Shown in pieces: positions 54,644 through 64,000 of a stretch of 64,000 bases of DNA. The notes under the pieces are model-generated. The model saw only the letters and a list, made by a program, of their open reading frames with translations. It was not told the DNA's origin and made no database searches. The translations under genes and the position numbers were made by a program. The number at the start of each line of letters is the position of its first letter. The stretch's first letter is position 1. The stretch lies in assembly GCA_026122225.1 (NCBI GenBank), contig JANEZZ010002061.1:1612001-1676000 (forward strand), read 5' to 3'. The DNA comes from Heloderma charlesbogerti. Its lineage: Eukaryota; Chordata; Lepidosauria; Squamata; Helodermatidae.

Positions 54644-55249
54644 TAAGCCTATAAATTTTTGTAGATATCTGCATATCAGGCTTTGGTGTGTATAACATAT
54701 ACAATATGTTTTTCTCATGAATTGATAGGTGCAAACTTTAAGTATGCTTTTGACCTGGAATAATACAATCACACACCTGTTCAGTACTCAAATAACTTTT
54801 TGGCCCAAGTGACAGGGCTTTAAATCAGCATTTTCTTTTTGGATACCATCCAGGTCATCTTGACGATTATTTTTATGCCAGCTACCCGGAATTCATTGCG
54901 ACTCTGCTTGTGAACCTGTATCTTCCTTTTAATACAAGTTATTTTATTTATTTACATTTTCAAATGATTAATTATTCATCATTAATATGTGGCATTTGCA
55001 TTTCATAATAAGACATCTTAAATTGTTTTAACAGAGGTGGGTTAGCATTTTTTCAGTAGTCTTCCCAGGAAGTCCAATAAAGCAAAATCAGCTATTTCCT
55101 AAAATCCAGGACAGCACGTTGTGCAGTTTTTGCCCTTGGACTGTGATTTGGTGTGGCAGTGAAGAATGTGCCATCCATTTTTTTCATCATTTTGATAGCA
55201 ACGTGTGTCTGCCATATTGGACGCATCCTTTGGCCCTTTGTGATTTCTC
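54644..55249. other. Unassigned DNA
   Basis: AT-rich, no recognised feature. Confidence 0.35.
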
Positions 55250-55485
55250 TGCCACTGTGGTATAGTAATTAGTGTCAGTCTGGGACTCAGGAGATCCGGG
55301 TTCTAGTCCCCAGTTGGCCATGAAGCTCACTGGGTGACTTTGGGCTAGTCACTGATTCTCAGCCTAGCCTCCCTCACAGGGTTGTTGTCAGGATAAAATG
55401 GAGAGGAGGACCATGTAAACCACCTTGGGTTCCTTATATGAGGGGAAAAGGCAGGATATAAATGCAATAGATGCAGTAATAATTC
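55250..55485 (+). mobile_element. Squamate tRNA-derived SINE
   Basis: Same family as 8091: GGTATAGTAATTAGTGTC, GGGTTCTAGTCCCCAG, CTCACTGGGTGACTTTGGGC and GGATAAAATGGAGAGGAGGA, ending GGCAGGATATAAATG. Confidence 0.8.
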
Positions 55486-56216
55486 TAGTCTCTGTGTCAC
55501 ATTCTCCAGCCTGTCCAGCTATCTTCTAACCCTCCCAAGAGGAGGGTTGGAAGAACATGTACTTTGTAGTCACAGTAAATGAGAGCCCATGCCTTACTGT
55601 AACCCATCCTGAAACTAACCCTCAGCACATGCCTCTTGCTTTCCTGTGTACCTCTGCTTTTACTTCATTCCATTGTTGTTTCCCCAGTGATGAATTTTAG
55701 GTTGTAAGCTCCATGGAGCAGGGACCTCTCCTCTTGTACTCTGTAAAAGCTCCATGCACACTGATTGGACCATATAAATAAAAAACCATAAAAGTTCTTA
55801 TGTTTATAAGTACTTATTTTAAAAACACAATAAAAATGATAAACATCCAAATCAGGGGTACTTTGGTAGTTGATCAAAATGGTTTTAATTGATTCATCTA
55901 ACTGATCAGTCAACTACATTTTGCTAGCTAATGTTTTGCTACTCTTTTTTTTAATGGCCCTACTCTGTAGCTTTCAGTGCAACACAACACTTAGGAATGT
56001 AGCAGGTGAATCTTCATCCCATTGCTTTGTCTCCATACCTGGAGAAGCTGGACAAAGCAATGCTAACCCCCTTGGATGGCCATCCACAAGGGGTTGGCAT
56101 GGGGCACAGGCGCCCCAGAGGCCCCAGTTATGACTGCAGGAAGCTTAAGAGGTGTAAATCTACCAACAGCAGTCTACCTACTGGCAGTAGGCCTCAAATG
56201 TCTTGGATCTGCTGGA
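55486..56216. other. Unassigned DNA
   Basis: No gene or classified repeat recognised. Confidence 0.35.
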
Positions 56217-56612
56217 TGAGGGTGGCCATGTGTCCTCTTTTACAGAGGACAGTCCTCTTTTTGAAGGACTGCCAGAGGACTGTCCTCTATTTTGAAAGCG
56301 TCCTCTGTTTGAAGAGCTGTCCAGTCCAAGTCCAGTTTAAAGATCAAGAACCAATAGAAGGAAGACCTGGGCCTTGACATTGCCCATCAACAGCACCTGG
56401 TTAGCTGACTGAGCAAGGCACACAGGTCACCTGGTCACAGTTTTCCCCGCTATGGTGAGATGAACTGTATTTCTATTTAGATTATAATAATTATTTCTAA
56501 ATTTGCATCGATAAAAATAAATTAGCATGTGCAAAATTTATGGAAATAATGTCCTCTTTTTTGGCAATGCATATCCTCTTTTTTGCAGATTCACAAGTGG
56601 ATACCATAGCTG
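56217..56612 (+). mobile_element. hAT-like element (family 2), second copy
   Basis: AGGGTGGCCATGTGTCCTC at the left matches the 4426 copy, as do GCCCATCAACAGCACCTG and AAATTTGCAT. The right end is degraded, so the TIR is lost. Confidence 0.7.
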
Positions 56613-56909
56613 TATCTGAGGCCCGTCCATTCCCCCGCAAAGCCCCAGGATGAATTATGTTGTCTACTGCATGTATGACTAGGTCTGGATCACATCCATA
56701 GGGTCAGACTGCAGTTAAAGGATATACAGATGGTTTTTTTAAAAGGGACAACTGTATTTGAGACCCTCATGAGGGGGTTAGTGAGCTACCTAGGGGGGAA
56801 ATGTAGAGGAACGGGGGTCAGGCCCCTATGAAGCTAACCAAATTCAGCAGTCAGAAAAATCTTAACTTATTAAAATAATTTATTCAAACTCAACTAAGTG
56901 TACATAAGT
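56613..56909. other. Unassigned DNA
   Basis: Nothing recognised; lies just downstream of the candidate minus-strand gene end. Confidence 0.35.
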
Positions 56910-56926
56910 GTGCTTAATTTACAAGC

Positions 56927-56932
56927 TTTATT
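56927..56932 (-). promoter_or_regulatory. Poly(A) signal AATAAA
   Basis: TTTATT on the plus strand reads AATAAA on the minus strand (context CACAATAAAGCTTG), about 206 nt after the stop of the exon at 57138-57320. A second AATAAA lies at 56879-56884. Confidence 0.55.
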
Positions 56933-57137
56933 GTGTTCCACAGATTTGTTGTTATTGTGTGTGGGAGGCGGGGGGGGGAAAGATTGGCAGAACTGTTGTG
57001 TGGGCTTGCGTGACAGATACTAGAGATCAGATGGCACGGCAGAGGGCTGCATTAAATAAAGTCTATGGAAGTGCTGAGATTCTGGCTTCAACCACTGTAG
57101 CAGCCTCGTGTAACTGGAGCCACGCATGCCAAATACT

Positions 57138-57320
57138 CTACTTCCAGAACATTTTAAAGACACATATGAGGATGGCACCAATGGCAAGCATCTCATGCTT
57201 CTGAATGAAAAAGAACATCAACTCTCTTGCTATATAGATGATGTGTATGAAGATGAAGCAGTACAGGAAGAAGGTAAACTGGTCCTGAGGTAAAAGGAAG
57301 TGACGGCCTCTTCCAGAAGG
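57138..57320 (-). CDS. Candidate terminal coding exon of a membrane protein
   Basis: A long pyrimidine tract ending CTCTCTCCACAG (minus strand, just above 57320) forms a strong splice acceptor. From 57320 a phase-0 frame runs 60 codons to TAG at 57138-57140, starting PSGRGRHFLLPQDQ. It contains hydrophobic runs FTFFLYCFIFIHIIYIA and MLAIGAILICVFKMF and ends FKMFWK, like the C-terminal tail of a membrane protein. A 206-nt 3' UTR with AATAAA follows. I do not recognise the protein. Upstream exons would lie at higher coordinates. A retrocopy is unlikely because of the acceptor, but a chance frame or an older TE remnant cannot be excluded. Confidence 0.5.
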   Translation of the reverse strand, partial: PSGRGRHFLLPQDQFTFFLYCFIFIHIIYIARELMFFFIQKHEMLAIGAILICVFKMFWK

Positions 57321-57365
57321 CTGTGGAGAGAGAAAAAGAGGGAAAGAAATGGCGTGAAGTTCCAC

Positions 57366-57699
57366 TCATGTTTCACCCACTACAGATCACAAAAGGCTCA
57401 CAGAACAAAGCTGTCTGCTTAGGTTCCTTGGCAAACAGCAGTGGTTTGTACCCATGTTACATTTCCACAGCAAAACACTTCACCTGTACTCTGCATGATA
57501 TCATTTCCGTTGAACTGCTTAAGTTGCATAATTTATTGCAACAGCAGAATTTGTTTTCTTTGGGGCCAAAATTTGTGTGCAGTTTGCATAGTTCTGATTT
57601 GTAGTTTTAGATTCTGTGTTTATTCAACAGAAGGACCTGTCCACTGATTCTCCTTTGCAAATGCCCCAGTGTTTGTGCTACGACTAGTTCTGCCCTGAC
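57366..57699. other. Unassigned, possible intron
   Basis: If the 57138-57320 exon is real, this is intronic. No feature recognised. Confidence 0.35.
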
Positions 57700-57790
57700 A
57701 CCACAATCATATGCATGTCTACTCAGCGGTATGTCTCCCTGAGTTCAATGGGACTTACTCCCAGGTAAGTGTGTAAGATTGCAGCCTGAG
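57700..57790. mobile_element. MITE remnant
   Basis: CACAATCATATGCATG on the left and GTAAGATTGCAGCC on the right, with CAATGGGACTTACTCCCAGG inside. Confidence 0.5.
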
Positions 57791-57884
57791 TTTTGCTGAC
57801 TGTGGTAGAAAGCTGTATTTGCCTAAACTCCAGACCAAGAGTACAATTTTGACCAGTGATAGTTTAATTCAGGGGTGCAGAATC

Positions 57885-58108
57885 CAGCGGAGGCTGGTTA
57901 GTCTGATTTCGGTGGGGCTGTGCATTTGGTCTGGGTTTCAGTCAGAACCAGCCAGAACTCTAAAAGGAGCTATCCAAGGTGCTGAACCAATTTTTGGAGA
58001 TAGGGTTCAGCATCTTTGATAGCGCCCCTAGAGTTTTGGTTGGTTCTGAGTGAAACCCAGAATGGAATCACAGCCACAACAAAATCAGAGCCACCGGCTT
58101 CCACTGGC
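57885..58108. mobile_element. hAT-like MITE (family 1)
   Basis: CAGCGGAGGCTGGTTAG and GAGCCACCGGCTTCCACTGG are the outer arms; GGAGCTATCCAAGG and CTTTGATAGCGCC are the inner arms. Confidence 0.7.
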
Positions 58109-58344
58109 AGAATCTCAGGCCTGGGGGACAAATCCACTCAGTATTGCCACATCCCTTTCCCCGGACCACCATTTTTGGTGGTTTTCCAGCGTTTGTGCAA
58201 TTTTCTCCCTTATTCTAAAAGGTTGAGAGGTGCCTCCTGTGGCTGAGTTACTGGCAGAAAGAGCTTCAGACTAAAATATTCTGGTGTTTTTGGCTTGCGC
58301 CTTTTGCCTTTGGCCCCACCTGCCACTGGAATGCAGCCCTGCCA

Positions 58345-58475
58345 AGTAGCAGAGACTGGTGGCTCCAGTGTCAGTGGGGTGGTGAACCCGCTCAGGGTCT
58401 CAGTCAGAACCAGCCAGAACTCTAAAGGAGCTATCCAAGGTGTGAAGCCGGAGCAGATTCACTGCCTCCACTGCC
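58345..58475. mobile_element. hAT-like MITE (family 1), internally deleted
   Basis: The left arm is complete (GTGGCTCCAGTGTCAGTGGG to GAGCTATCCAAGGTG) and then jumps to GGAGCAGATTCACTGCCTCC. Confidence 0.6.
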
Positions 58476-58735
58476 CGCAAGAGGTTCTCCAGAATGAAGT
58501 TCAGCCCTCTGGCTGAGAGAGCTCCTACTAAGTAATGCCCCATCCTCATTTTGCTGCACAGAGGTACAATCTTTGCTGGTAAGAGATCTGCTTCTAGTTT
58601 AAAAAATTGTCATGCCCTCCCCACTCTCCTGAGCAGGAGAAGCACTTACCTGCGTTTGGCTTCCTTTTGGAGAAATCACCCTTGGAAATTTATGGCATTT
58701 TGTAATATTTGGGTGGAAGCACTCCTGCAAGCAGC
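58476..58735. other. Unassigned DNA
   Basis: Nothing recognised. Confidence 0.3.
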
Positions 58736-58739
58736 AAAC

Positions 58740-58822
58740 CCGCTGCCCTACATCAGATCCTGAACTATGTGGGATGGGGTGAACTTTTTGCTGTCTAAAC
58801 ATGCATAGGATTGCACCTAAGT
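58740..58822. mobile_element. Half of a 23577-family MITE
   Basis: TTTTTGCTGTCTAAACATGC and ATAGGATTGCACC match the right arm only. Confidence 0.55.
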
Positions 58823-59009
58823 TAACTTACCTTAGGATCCAAGCCTGGCTTGGGACGGTTCCCCCTTCCACCAGCACCCCCCCCCATGCCCCATCCCATG
58901 TGCAAGAGGGCATCCTGACTCCTGGGAGGGGGTTTGTGGGTTACAAGTGGCTGCAGGGGAGAGGAGGAGACATGTCACTTTCCTCATGTGAATGTGCTAT
59001 CTTAGGATT

Positions 59010-59285
59010 CAAGCAGCCAGCCCCACCATTAGGCGGAGTGAGGCAGTTGCCTCAGGTGGCAGATGTTGGGAGGTGGCAGCAAGGTGGTAGAGCTGTTGGC
59101 CATGTGGCCTGCTCTGTGCCCCCAAAGCCAGCCGGCTTCCATCAGGTGTAGTGAAGGATGTTGTCCTGTTGCCAGTGTTGAAGAAAGATTCAATCACCGG
59201 TCCAGTCAGCTTTTGCACATGGAACAGAAGGGGGCGCCATCTTGTCCTTCACATCAAGCAGCAAGATGACTTGGGCCAGCCCTAG
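59010..59285 (+). mobile_element. DNA element (family 6), plus orientation
   Basis: Runs from CCAGCCCCACCATTAGGC to GACTTGGGCCAGCCCTAG. Copies in opposite orientation lie at 60167 and 63159. Confidence 0.6.
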
Positions 59286-60166
59286 CTCCAAGCCGTAATT
59301 AAGATGACTATGCACATTATAGACAATGATGCCTGTATAATACTACCTTCAACTCTTTGGAAAACTGGCTATGGTCTCTCTTCAGTCCCAGGTGTTGCAG
59401 ACGACTCTTCCTGAGAGCATTCCAAACCAAGGACGTCTTTCATTCATTCAAGCCCAGGGTGCCTCATCTCTGCTTCATTATTTCAAAGACGGCTTCCTGC
59501 ACTAGCTGAGTCATTTGATATTAGTCATATTGGGAAAATTTTAAGCAGCTGGCAACGAGTGGCCCTTGTGAGCTGACACAGGGATTGGATCAGACTTTGC
59601 AGTTTTCTTTAGAGGCAGCTTTGTTTTGAATTGTTGGATTGTGATGGGCACTAGACAGACAAATCAATTCCTGCGGTATTTGCTGGCCGTTCCAGTGGCT
59701 CCTTTTTCCTGTAGCTCTTAGGTTCTCAAACTGTGAAGTGGGACTATCCAGTGGTGCAGTTAAGTAATTTTAAGCTCTAGAGTTCATAGTCTTACATGGC
59801 TCCCCTTCTTCGATGGCATTACTGCTTACTTCAAAAAGTATAAGCCAGCTCTGTTGTGTTTGGGGCCCTCCTTCTCATTCAAATGAGTGGGGCCCTGCAC
59901 ACCTGTCCTGAAGTCCTGACCTGATGGCACCACTGGGACAACCTGGGGGTTGTGGTGGATGTTGAGATGCTATTAGTGATTCATGCTATCGCTGCAATAG
60001 CTGGAGGCCCTTTGGAAGCAGCAGCAGGAGGAAGGAGCAGCTTAGAGTCAAACTCAAACATTGTGTGAGATCTGTCACTGGAGTTCTCAACTTTTTTTCT
60101 TTCTTTTTAACTGAAACACAACCACTGGGGACTGCAAATTTGCTAGCAACAGTGTGCAGGGAACAG
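59286..60166. other. Unassigned DNA
   Basis: Contains a short family 5 piece near 59745 (TCCAGTGGTGCAG). No exon recognised. Confidence 0.35.
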
Positions 60167-60426
60167 GGCCAGCCCAAGACCTTTTGCTGCCTGAGGAGAA
60201 GAACAAGACGGCACCTTTTCATGTACAAAAGCTGACTAGACTGTTTCTTCAGCACTGATGATGGAACAGCATCCTTCATTGAACCTGAAGGCAGCTGGCT
60301 AGCTTAAGGAGCACAGGGCAGGCCATGAGGCACACAGCTCTCTCCCCCAACACCTAGCTGCCACTTTCCAGCATCTGCTGCCTGAGGTGACTGCTTCACC
60401 CTGCCTAATGGTGGGGCCGGCCCTAG
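60167..60426 (-). mobile_element. DNA element (family 6), minus orientation
   Basis: Begins AGGGCCAGCCCAAGAC and ends GGTGGGGCCGGCCCTAG; the ends form a GGGCCGGCCC-type inverted repeat. Confidence 0.6.
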
Positions 60427-61018
60427 CAGGGAGGAAAGTTTAACCCGCCTCCCCTGCTGTTTCCCTGATCAAAATCCACCCGCAGCCCTGTTTGCTGCTT
60501 GCTCTGAGGAGGGAAAATAATACAGCCTTTGGAGGCAGTTTGATCAGGAAAAGGCATGGGGGAGAGGGCTAGGGTTAAACACTCCCCACCTCCAAGCTGC
60601 TGTGTGTGCATTTGCAGCCCCTCCAAGCTGATTTTTTTTTTTAAGTGTTAGAAGATACAGTCATGGTTCTCTTGCCAAATGTAGTTTGGCAAGCTCAGTG
60701 GCTGGAATTGCCATATGAGCACTGCTCCTGGCCATGACTGTGGGGGTGTCATAGGTAAGGGACACCCCCCCTCCCAAACGTAGAGCTTCAGCTAAAATCT
60801 TTGATATCCATTTGTCCCAATCTGCCAGTTCTCACAGTCTGCAGTGGGAGGCACATCACCTGAAAGCCTGGACACACTTGCCCACCAAACAGAAGGTTGG
60901 TGCAGACAGTGGAGACCCAGGCAGTACAATATGTTCAGGAGAGTGGGGCTCATGTTCAGAAATGTTTAACTTGGCCCCATTCTGCTCTTACTCTGACATA
61001 CGCTTTAAACCAAAACCA
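60427..61018. other. Unassigned DNA
   Basis: Nothing recognised before the L2. Confidence 0.35.
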
Positions 61019-61545
61019 ACGTAATTTAAAGTGCTGGCTTTGACCTTTAAAGCCTTAAAATGGTTTGGGACAAAGTTACTTGAAGGACCGCCTTTGCCCA
61101 TATCAGCTTGCCAGCACTTTAAGATCAGAAAGGGAGGACTTCTCATTTGCTCACCCGAGACAGCAGTCAGGTGGGTGATCGTATGTGACAGGGCCTTCTC
61201 TGCAATGGCCCCACACCTTTGGAGCAAGTTGCCATTGGAGGTCCGCCATGCTCCGTCACTGCAGGCTTTTAAGAAGTCCTTGAAAATATATTATTGTACC
61301 ATGGCCATCTCTTGATATGACTGCTGTTGTTGCTGTTAGTGCCATTGTTGCTGCTAGTTTTATTGTTGGCTTTTATTGTTGTTTTAATTACTATTTTATT
61401 GTGTTAATGCTTTTATCGCTTTTAATATTTTAACTGTTTTTATGTATTTTCTTGCTGTAAGCTGCCATGGAAGGGCTTCTGCCCTGAAAGGCGGTCAAGA
61501 AATGTTTTAAATAAAATAAAATAAAATAAAATAAATAAAGTGAGA
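61019..61545 (+). mobile_element. L2 LINE 3' end
   Basis: A plus frame (61031-61315) gives the L2 ORF2 C-terminus: TFKALKWFGTKL, AFSAMAPHLWSKLPLEVR and APSLQAFKKSLK. The 3' UTR follows, with GAAAGGCGGTCAAGAAATG and a (TAAAA)n tail at about 61508-61537. 5'-truncated; non-functional. Confidence 0.85.
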
Positions 61546-63158
61546 GGGGCAGAAAGTAGATTGAGATCTTTTTGGTACATCGAGGTCTGTTTGGTAGATA
61601 TTTTGGTGATTTTGCAGTAGGTCAGCAAGCATTTCATTGACTCCCAATTATTTAACAATAGCAGTAACAAAAAACTTCCTTCCCCAGCCCCCGAAATAGG
61701 CCGCTGAAATGAAGAAAGCTGGGGGGGGGCAGGGAAGGGGGAAACCCAGAGTGGATTTTGAGACAAAAGGATTTCTGTGAGCTTACTTTTACTGCTGGCC
61801 ACTAATTCGTGGGCTGAGTATGTGCTCAGAGGCACCCTCTCCCTTAATGCTAAGTGTATATCTACTCCTCTGAGCCACTAATTTGCACCTTGCTCTGCTG
61901 GGTGAGGTTCTAGTGAAACAAAGAAAAGAAAGTAGATTCTGCAAGCCTGAAGTCTGTCCACCTCTGGCCTCAGGGTCTCTTAAAGACTCTGAATGGCCCA
62001 GGGAATGGAGGTTAATTGGAGCTGGTCAGGGGTGGGGGGAAGGCATCCTTCTCATCTCAGGGCTTCTTCACATGGAGCTCTTATCCTGCTATTGAGATGG
62101 CTGCCTCACAGAAATTTGTGGGCTCTTTAGATGATGCCCTGAACCTCCAGGGCGTCTCCTGCCATTTCCCCCAGCCTATCCCATGTTTTCCCAAGACACA
62201 AAAAATGTGGTATTTTTTCCAGCCCACGGAACAGGAGCGCCATGACCTCCCCATGAAATTCTCCAATAGTGGAAGAAACCACTGTGTCTGATTGGCCATG
62301 GGCTGCACTCTCTCTGTGCCTGCCATGTAAATGCTTGAGCACATATCTTGTCTGGAGGGAGAAGAGGGTAAAATGCCTCCCAGCAGTGAAGGGAGACAGA
62401 TCTGATCCCCCACCCCACCAAGCTCAGAATCAACATCCTCTGTTGATTCAGAGCACCCCATTACGTTCAATGGGGCTTACTCCCAAGTAAGTGTGCCGAG
62501 GGTTGCAGACTTACAGCGTGATCTTATGTCTACTCAGAAGTAAGTCGTAGCTTTCCTGGGGGCTGTGAGGAAACAGTACAGCACAAGTTAAGAGATGAAA
62601 ATAAGATTCCCCCTCCCCGCTCCTTTGCACACATGCCAGGGGGGCAGGGGGGGCATTCCTTTGGTTCACCTTTAAAGTCACTAGAAGGGCTTCTGACTTC
62701 CCTGCTTTGGCAGAGGAGTGGAGGGACAGGTGGAGCCATCAATCATGTTACAGGAACCAATGGTTAGCCTTCTGTCCTGATTTTTTCATGCAGCCATGAA
62801 AAGGTATAGAGCGGAGGAAAGCACTATGAGAAATGCCTGTATACAGTGCCAGTCTAAATCCCAGAAAGGATCTGGAATCAAAAGGATCGGTTTGTAGTGG
62901 GATAAAATGCCAGGTGTGAAGAGAGCCTCAGTTGAAATTTACTGTTTGTCAGCCTGATGTGGCTCTCTCTCTCTCTCTCTCTCTCTGTGGCCTGGAGAAA
63001 TTGGCCCAATTGCCTCCCTGCGAGCCCAAAGTGCCTGGCTATACTAGAATGCTAGATGAAAGGCAATAATTTAATCAATACCATGACAAAGTGATAAGTT
63101 TGTGATGGCATCCACCAAAGGGTCCTGGGTATTATAATTTAGTGATGATGCTGACGTG
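61546..63158. other. Mostly unassigned DNA
   Basis: A (CT)n microsatellite lies at 62965-62987 and a MITE-like GGGGCTTACTCCCAAGTAAG at about 62473. Overlapping frames of 60-131 codons lack motifs and splice context. Confidence 0.35.
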
Positions 63159-63395
63159 GGCCGGCCCAAGACACTTTGCTACCTGAAAGAGCAAGATGAT
63201 GCCCTCTCTCATTCCATTCACAAAAGCCTACTGGAGCGTTTTCTTAACTCTGATGGAGGCAGTAGATCTACTTAGGGGGCACAGGGTAGGCCACTTGGCA
63301 CACAGCTTTCCCCTCCAATGCCTTGCTGCTGCCTCCAGCATCTGCCACCTGAGGTGACCGCTTCACTCTGCCTAATGGTAGGGCCAGCTTTGGTG
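63159..63395 (-). mobile_element. DNA element (family 6), minus orientation
   Basis: GGGCCGGCCCAAGACACTT at the left and CTGCCTAATGGTAGGGCC at the right match 60167-60426. Confidence 0.6.
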
Positions 63396-63578
63396 CAGAA
63401 AATTCTGTGTCCGAGATCGCTTTCACCTTCCCTTCACAGAACAACAGTCCCCAGACTCCCTGAGGAGAGGGAATGATTGTTAAACCAACTGAAGTCCATA
63501 GGGACTAAAACAAAATGGTAGTGATCTTTTCCAATTTTTCTTCTCACAATTTCCCCATCTCCGCCTCCTGCGTTTTAC

Positions 63579-63968
63579 CTGTGCTGACGGTGCCTGCAGG
63601 CGCATCTCTTCCATTGCCTCTTCATGCTGCCGCTGCTTTTCCTTATCTTCATAGCAGTATCTGGACATGGTGAGCTCCATATCGAGACGCATCTTCTCCA
63701 GCTGGGTTGCCAAGGCACGGGCCTGCTTGTCGTTTGGCTGATCCATTTGAACCCAGCTGTCCATCTCGCCGTCCGTGACGGCTAGGCAAGGAGTCAGATT
63801 CTCCTGTTCCATCCGTGCCTTTGTCCTCATGTGTGCCTCCTCGTCTCTGACATCGAGCGGGTCCGTGACATCGTTAGGGGTACAGGGCGGCTCGATCAAA
63901 TCATCAGGGGCCGATGTTGGCTCAGTCACATTGTCAGCAACAGATGAAGCATTTTCAGGGTTTTCCTC
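63579..63968 (-). CDS. Candidate internal coding exon, 130 codons, unrecognised
   Basis: On the minus strand a pyrimidine-rich run ending CGTGTGCTAG precedes 63968, and CAG followed by GTAAAA marks the end at 63579. The 390 nt between are open in one frame and exactly divisible by three, with both junctions in phase 0. The product begins EENPENASSVADN, is acidic and rich in P/D/E/T in its first half, and becomes charged and probably coiled-coil in its second (ALATQLEKMRLDMELTMSR, KQRQHEEAMEEMRLQ). No domain is recognised. Codons keep CpGs, unlike the surrounding DNA. It could be a cellular exon or a domesticated transposon exon. Confidence 0.5.
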
Positions 63969-64000
63969 CTAGCACACGAGGGGGTGCAGGGAGGAGGTGT

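Noticed and set aside
61440..61835. 131-codon minus-strand frame
   Set aside because: Partly the antisense of the L2 tail, with an F/L-rich run from (TAAAA)n; no other support.

Overview
This is vertebrate nuclear DNA, most likely from a squamate reptile (lizard or snake). The evidence is seven BovB (RTE-clade) LINE copies covering roughly 14.5 kb, a Sauria-type SINE whose tail matches the BovB tail, CR1 and L2 LINE pieces, and many short hAT-like MITEs. There is no operon structure, and almost every open frame is retrotransposon debris or a shadow of a palindrome.

Layout. 0-9 kb: two inverted copies of a GC-rich, TAGGGATG-ended DNA element of about 0.93 kb, each carrying a palindrome built of smaller palindromes; two hAT-like elements with 8-bp target duplications; a CR1 with degraded reverse transcriptase; a tRNA-derived SINE. 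9-14.7 kb: CR1, SINE, L2-like and MITE fragments, including a Sauria SINE with a perfect 12-bp target duplication. 14.7-21.6 kb: BovB copies A (+), B (-, divergent) and C (+). 21.6-33.7 kb: MITEs, inverted repeats, CR1 and otherwise unassigned DNA. 33.7-38.4 kb: BovB F, then BovB G inserted into a CR1. 43.5-49.3 kb: BovB D fused head-to-tail to BovB E, the fullest copy. 49.4-50.2 kb: a CpG island, the best promoter candidate. 50.5-56.6 kb: SINEs, a 5S rRNA/CR1 composite and DNA elements. 56.9-64 kb: two candidate minus-strand cellular exons (a terminal exon encoding a hydrophobic C-terminus, and a 130-codon acidic/coiled-coil exon) among MITEs and an L2.

How the parts relate. BovB supplies the RTE endonuclease/reverse transcriptase; the Sauria SINE probably borrows it through the shared tail. 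BovB A and F share an identical 577-nt internal deletion that removes the RT catalytic core plus further diagnostic bases, which suggests a non-autonomous BovB subfamily amplified in trans. Short DNA elements probably relied on hAT transposases that are not present here. No complete cellular gene can be assembled from this window.
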